Shown: in pieces, positions 60,085 through 64,000 of the stretch
How positions within the stretch are numbered: position 1 is the first letter of the stretch
How the letters are laid out: every line of letters begins with the position of its first letter
Made by a program: the position numbers and the translations under genes
Notes under the pieces: generated by a model
Told to the model about the DNA's origin: nothing
Databases searched by the model: none
Seen by the model: only the letters and a program-made list of their open reading frames with translations
Assembly (NCBI RefSeq): GCF_011397635.1
Contig: NC_064761.1
Span: 29,615,643 to 29,679,642 of the forward strand
Reading direction: 5' to 3'
Length of the DNA: 64,000 bases
Origin: Epinephelus fuscoguttatus
Lineage: Eukaryota; Chordata; Actinopteri; Perciformes; Serranidae

Positions 60085-60800
60085 CGTGTGCCAAGCACCA
60101 AATTCCCGGTTAGGATTCCTTCAGTTTTCATTGTTCAGGAGGTTTTTACTGGGAGCCAAATTATCTGCAGAGCTCTCTTCCTCTCAAAAATAAATGGACC
60201 AGGTGATTAAAACAGGGGGAAACCCTGAATTAAGCACTTAAACGTTAAAAATCTGTAGTTTTTCGGTGCAGTTCTGCTCGTCACTGACTAGCCCTGCTAA
60301 TGTGTGCTCACCTTTTTTCTCTGACAACTTAAGATCCAGGTTTCATGAGGTTTTTACTGGGAGCTGAATTATCCGCAGAGGTTTCTCCCAGACAGAACAA
60401 CAAAAACCTGCTGATTTAAACCAGTGAAAAGACCAAATTAAGCAGTTTGATGTCAGTTATGTGTGGTTTTCTAATGCTGTTTTGCTTGTCAGGGAGGGGC
60501 TGCAAACTATTGTGTCCAACGTGGAAAGGCATAAACTTGAATTTGAACTTAATCTAAAGCCAATGTTTCGCATGTCCATTCTGGGCTACTGTAGCAAGAA
60601 TGGTGGTGCAACATGGCTGACTCCATCGACAAGGACTTGCTTTCTATGTAGATATAAACTGCTCATTCTTAGGGAACGAAAACCAGCGATTCTTATTTTC
60701 AAAGAATTGACGTGTGTGAAGAAATCATACTTATATTATAATCCATTTCTGCCAGTGTATGCCTGTAAATCCAACACATTGAACCTTGAAGTTGAGCATG
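60085..60800 (+). mobile_element. Dispersed TIR repeat family R1, copy C (left end missing, two internal units)
   Basis: It starts inside the family at GTGTGCCAAGCACCAAATTC, parallel to GCATGTGCCAAGCATGAACT in copy A. It carries two diverged units near 60138 and 60349 (GAGGTTTTTACTGGGAGC in both) and ends TAAATCCAACACATTGAACC, the family's right terminus. The left terminal repeat is absent. Confidence 0.65.
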
Positions 60801-63587
60801 CCCATTTAGTGTAGGTCATTATAAAGGCTAGATAGATAGAAAGACAGATGGATCTGACATTCCAGTGAGACTGGAAAGGGAAAGATGACCCCACAACCAT
60901 CCATTCAGATGCTCCTCATTCCTGTCCACGCAGAATTATTGTCCCTCGGAGGGAAAAGAGACAGGTGGGCACATTGCAATGACACAGAGTCATGTGGTGA
61001 ACATACGATCAGACATTTAGTTTAAAGACAGCAGTAAAATACAGTGCTACCCTTCAAATGGAAGACACTAAAGAGGACAGTGCATCCTAACCAGCTGCAG
61101 TGGGCGCTGTTCTGTCACCGACACTGGGCTCGGACCTTCACAGTGTTTGATATTCGGTTCTATTGGCTGATGGCGATGATGACGATGATGTTTATGAAGG
61201 TGGAAATGGTGGCAAGGATTTTTTTTTATGTTTACTGGCACTGTAATCTGCTGATAAGAGGTGACGAGACTTGGCATCTTATTCAGCAGTAGCTGCAGAT
61301 TACTGCAGTATCAAAAACTGATAAGGTGTGAAATATAGCACTTCATATCATGGTTGGAGGTGTGTGTGTGTGTGAGAGAGAGAGTGTGTGTGTGTGTGTG
61401 TGTGTTTGACAGAGAGATGGGGAGAGGAGAGTAACGGATGTAAAAAATGAGAAATAAATGAGGAGTTGTGGGAAAGAGGAGAACAGAGGGATAGTTAGAG
61501 GAAGTCAGAAGGAGGAAGGATGGGTGTATGAGGAGGATAGCAGGAATGACCGAAGAGGAAAGGCAGACAAAAGGAATTTAGTGCTTTTAAAGCTGGGTGG
61601 TAAAAGCAAAGAGCTGGGGACATGAGTTAATGTTTAATAGAAAATAGCAACAGTCGTGCTATTCCTTATAGATTTCCTCATCATTACAGCACCTGGAGAC
61701 GATGAAACTACCATACACAGCACAAACATCCTGCAAAACATTTACTTATCTAACAATGAGCTGCAACTCAGCTCTCCCAGGCTAAGTGATCATATAATCA
61801 ATAGTTGCACCCCAAAATAACCCCGTTCTCCTGATGCACAGCTCGAAAAAAAAACTGTTATGACTAATGTCTGAAAACCTGATACAAACACTCGAGCTCC
61901 TCCATTATGTGACCGTACTTTTAATGCTTTAGCACACAAGTGGATAAAACATTGGTCATTAATGTGCACCAGCCCTCTCAAATCCATACCCATAACAAAG
62001 CCGACCCCTGACATACTCCATCAACCTGCCCCAGCTTTTCCATTTCCGCGGACTTGTATAAAGATATGCTGGTGTCCTGTGTTCTTCAGTATTATTCAAA
62101 CTCATTAACACATGAATTAAAACACACAAAAAATTATGCATTGCTGTGGTCGCCGGCGATTCTGAGCTGGTTTCACCTATGTTAAATCAGTTTATAACAA
62201 GGTCAACAGCTGTCTGTATGTAAGTGTTGGGGAAAAAAAATTAATGCAAACCGCTGATTTAGACATTAGCACTTCTGTAAATCACTTACAAATCAGAACT
62301 TTGACCTTGAGCAAATTTGCACACGAGAGACTTTTATAAATGAGGATCCCGCACGCTCATTGAGCTCGAGTTTGTGTTGTGGCACGGAGAGAAAGACATA
62401 ACTGCACAACAGTTAAAGATAATCCCCAAGATGGCTCTTCCCTCATCTTACCGTCTCCTCGTCTGCTTAATGAGACGTCTCTCCTCACACGTCTGAGACT
62501 GGGGTTTGATTAGCTAATGAGGCAGCGTTACACATGCACTTGTGGCTAATGATTTGGTGTCATGCATAAATACTCAGAGGCAGCTGAGGAAAAGCTAGTT
62601 TTGGAAATTCAGTTTATTTAGTGATTATGTGGTATGCTAGGAAACTGTGTATGAAAGCAAGGAAAAGATTTCAAATGAATAAAACAAGATTTCCTAATTT
62701 GACATTATATTATTCATTTTAAAAGCATTTAATCTGAAGACGAAATTCTGATGTCATAATCGTGAGTAACCATTATCGTACTGCTTGTAACCAATTTGCC
62801 ACTAAGCTGCACTACAGTGAAAAATAACACTCACTATATTTACACAGTCAGGTGTGAGTGACAAAGAAATAGCAAGGCTTTAGCGGTGGGGTCATTCAAC
62901 TCAGCAGCGTCTTGCTCAAAGCAGTGATCATCTGTGATAGGAGGCCCCTTTCTCTCTATCGCAGAGTTAATCTCAGCTGTGGGCTCTGCTGAGAGCAGGT
63001 CAAGCTCTCTGTACTACACGAGTCTCCATTCACTGCTGTCATTTTCTCTGTTCTCTCCAAACTCACTTAATCCAGACGTGTTTTCTAATACAATAAACAC
63101 ATATCATACACTTTTCATTTCAGCTGGAACCTTCTGTGTTTCAGCTGTAGTGGCACTTGATAAGAGTTATAGGCTAGACATAAATTGTGATCCTGAATGG
63201 AACATCAGCAAACAAGGGACAAGAACAAAAGTTAAGGCAGCGAAAGTCCGAATGGGGCGGGCGGGAGGGGTGGTGGATGGGTCCAACAAACTACGACTTA
63301 CACCCGAGAGAGCGGTGTTCACATCCCACAAGATTCTAAAGCCAAACCCTGTTTTTTTTCCTAACTCTGATCACATATTTTTTTGCCTAAACCCAACCAT
63401 GTGTGTTTGTTGTTGAAGGAAAAAAAAAACACTGGCGTGGTGCCGACATTGTGCATTTATTTTGAAAGATACTGTATGTAAACGTTATATTGTATCTTAA
63501 AGAGGACAATGCATGTAACAGGCAGAACTTGACACAGTGTGCCAGAACGTCAACAACCAACGCACCCAGGATACCTTGCGCGTCATG
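60801..63587. other. Intergenic, nothing recognised
   Basis: A mixed GT/GA tract lies at 61360-61405, followed by a purine-rich stretch to about 61620. The interval 62240-62600 is low in repeats. The segment 63230-63420 (CCTAACTCTGATCACATA, GCCTAAACCCAACCATGTG) resembles a dispersed fish repeat. A 160-codon frame at 62934-63416 has no domain. Confidence 0.4.
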
Positions 63588-63966
63588 TAGGGTTGGGTAC
63601 CGAAAGTCGGTGCTTACATGGAACCGGTACCTATACCGGACCGAAACAAAACGCACATTACGTTGCCTCCTTTCGGTGCTTTTTTTTTTTTAATGCTATG
63701 TGTCCCTCTATTGGACGTTACGTAACGTCCATTCATTCATTGGTTCATTTGTTGAATGTATATTATTATTTAAAGGCACGCTAAGCACCGTTGGGCGGAG
63801 CAAGCCCCCCCACTTCTTAAGGTGGCCCATTTGTGCCACTTTTGAACCTCCATAAAAAACTCATATTTTGAGGTATCGGTTCAGGCACCGTTTAAGCACC
63901 GGTAGCGTTTTAAAAGTATCGGTTCAGCACCGGTATCGGAAAAACCCCAAACGATACCCAAGCCTA
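63588..63966. mobile_element. MITE rich in GGTACCG / CGGTATCG motifs
   Basis: The left end TAGGGTTGGGTACCGAAAGT and the reverse complement of the right end, TAGGCTTGGGTATCGTTTGG, are inverted termini. The interior has repeated CGGTTCAGGCACCG, AAGCACCGG and CAGCACCGGTATCGG motifs. Flanks share only GTCAT, so the target duplication is unresolved. No transposase frame. Confidence 0.65.
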
Positions 63967-64000
63967 GTCATACGTGGACGTGGAAACCAAATGCCAATAT

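Noticed and set aside
62934..63416. 160-codon plus-strand frame
   Set aside because: No recognisable domain, includes poly-T-derived Phe runs and a dispersed-repeat-like segment; no splice or promoter support.

Overview
The window looks like nuclear DNA of a ray-finned (teleost) fish, probably a percomorph. It has AT-rich spacers, many CA/GT microsatellites, spliced vertebrate-type genes, two intronless forkhead genes with fish-like protein sequence, and many short DNA transposons (hAT-like and Tc1/mariner types) typical of teleosts. The species cannot be named from the sequence alone.

Layout. Positions 637-4128 on the minus strand hold eight 5' coding exons of haus8 (augmin/HAUS subunit 8); the 3' part lies beyond the left edge. 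A 12-kb repeat-rich spacer follows. foxe3 (single exon, plus strand, 16089-17348) comes next, then foxd2 (single exon, plus strand, 24609-25712). This same-strand pair matches the adjacent FOXE3-FOXD2 pair of human 1p33 and supports both names. Each has a TATA-type promoter candidate and a polyadenylation signal. From about 26.5 to 45 kb no protein gene is recognised. The stretch close to foxd2 (about 27-32.7 kb) has several sequence-rich, low-repeat segments that look like developmental enhancers, plus a CpG-rich patch with a TATA box near 30.1 kb. At 45610-45646 a possible short first coding exon with a strong start context is followed at once by a consensus splice donor; its gene is not recognised.

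The rest is mainly transposon-derived. Best resolved are a hAT-like MITE at 37876-38608 with exact 8-bp target duplications, another at 45815-46263, and a nested pair at 53411-55576. In the nested pair an intact Tc1-like element (ORF 53790-54818, terminal repeats differing at 2 of 171 positions) sits in the terminal TA of an older hAT-like MITE whose 8-bp target duplication still flanks the whole. A repeat family with three copies (8.0, 11.5 and 60.1 kb) has a variable number of internal units of about 212 bp. Two fold-back elements lie at 9.1 and 14.7 kb, and a LINE reverse-transcriptase tail fragment lies at 44.0 kb.

The three named genes do not form a functional unit. haus8 acts in spindle microtubule nucleation; foxe3 (lens) and foxd2 (mesenchyme, kidney, neural) are developmental transcription factors that probably share ancestry and possibly some cis-regulation. 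No CRISPR array, tRNA, rRNA or bacterial-type operon was seen.
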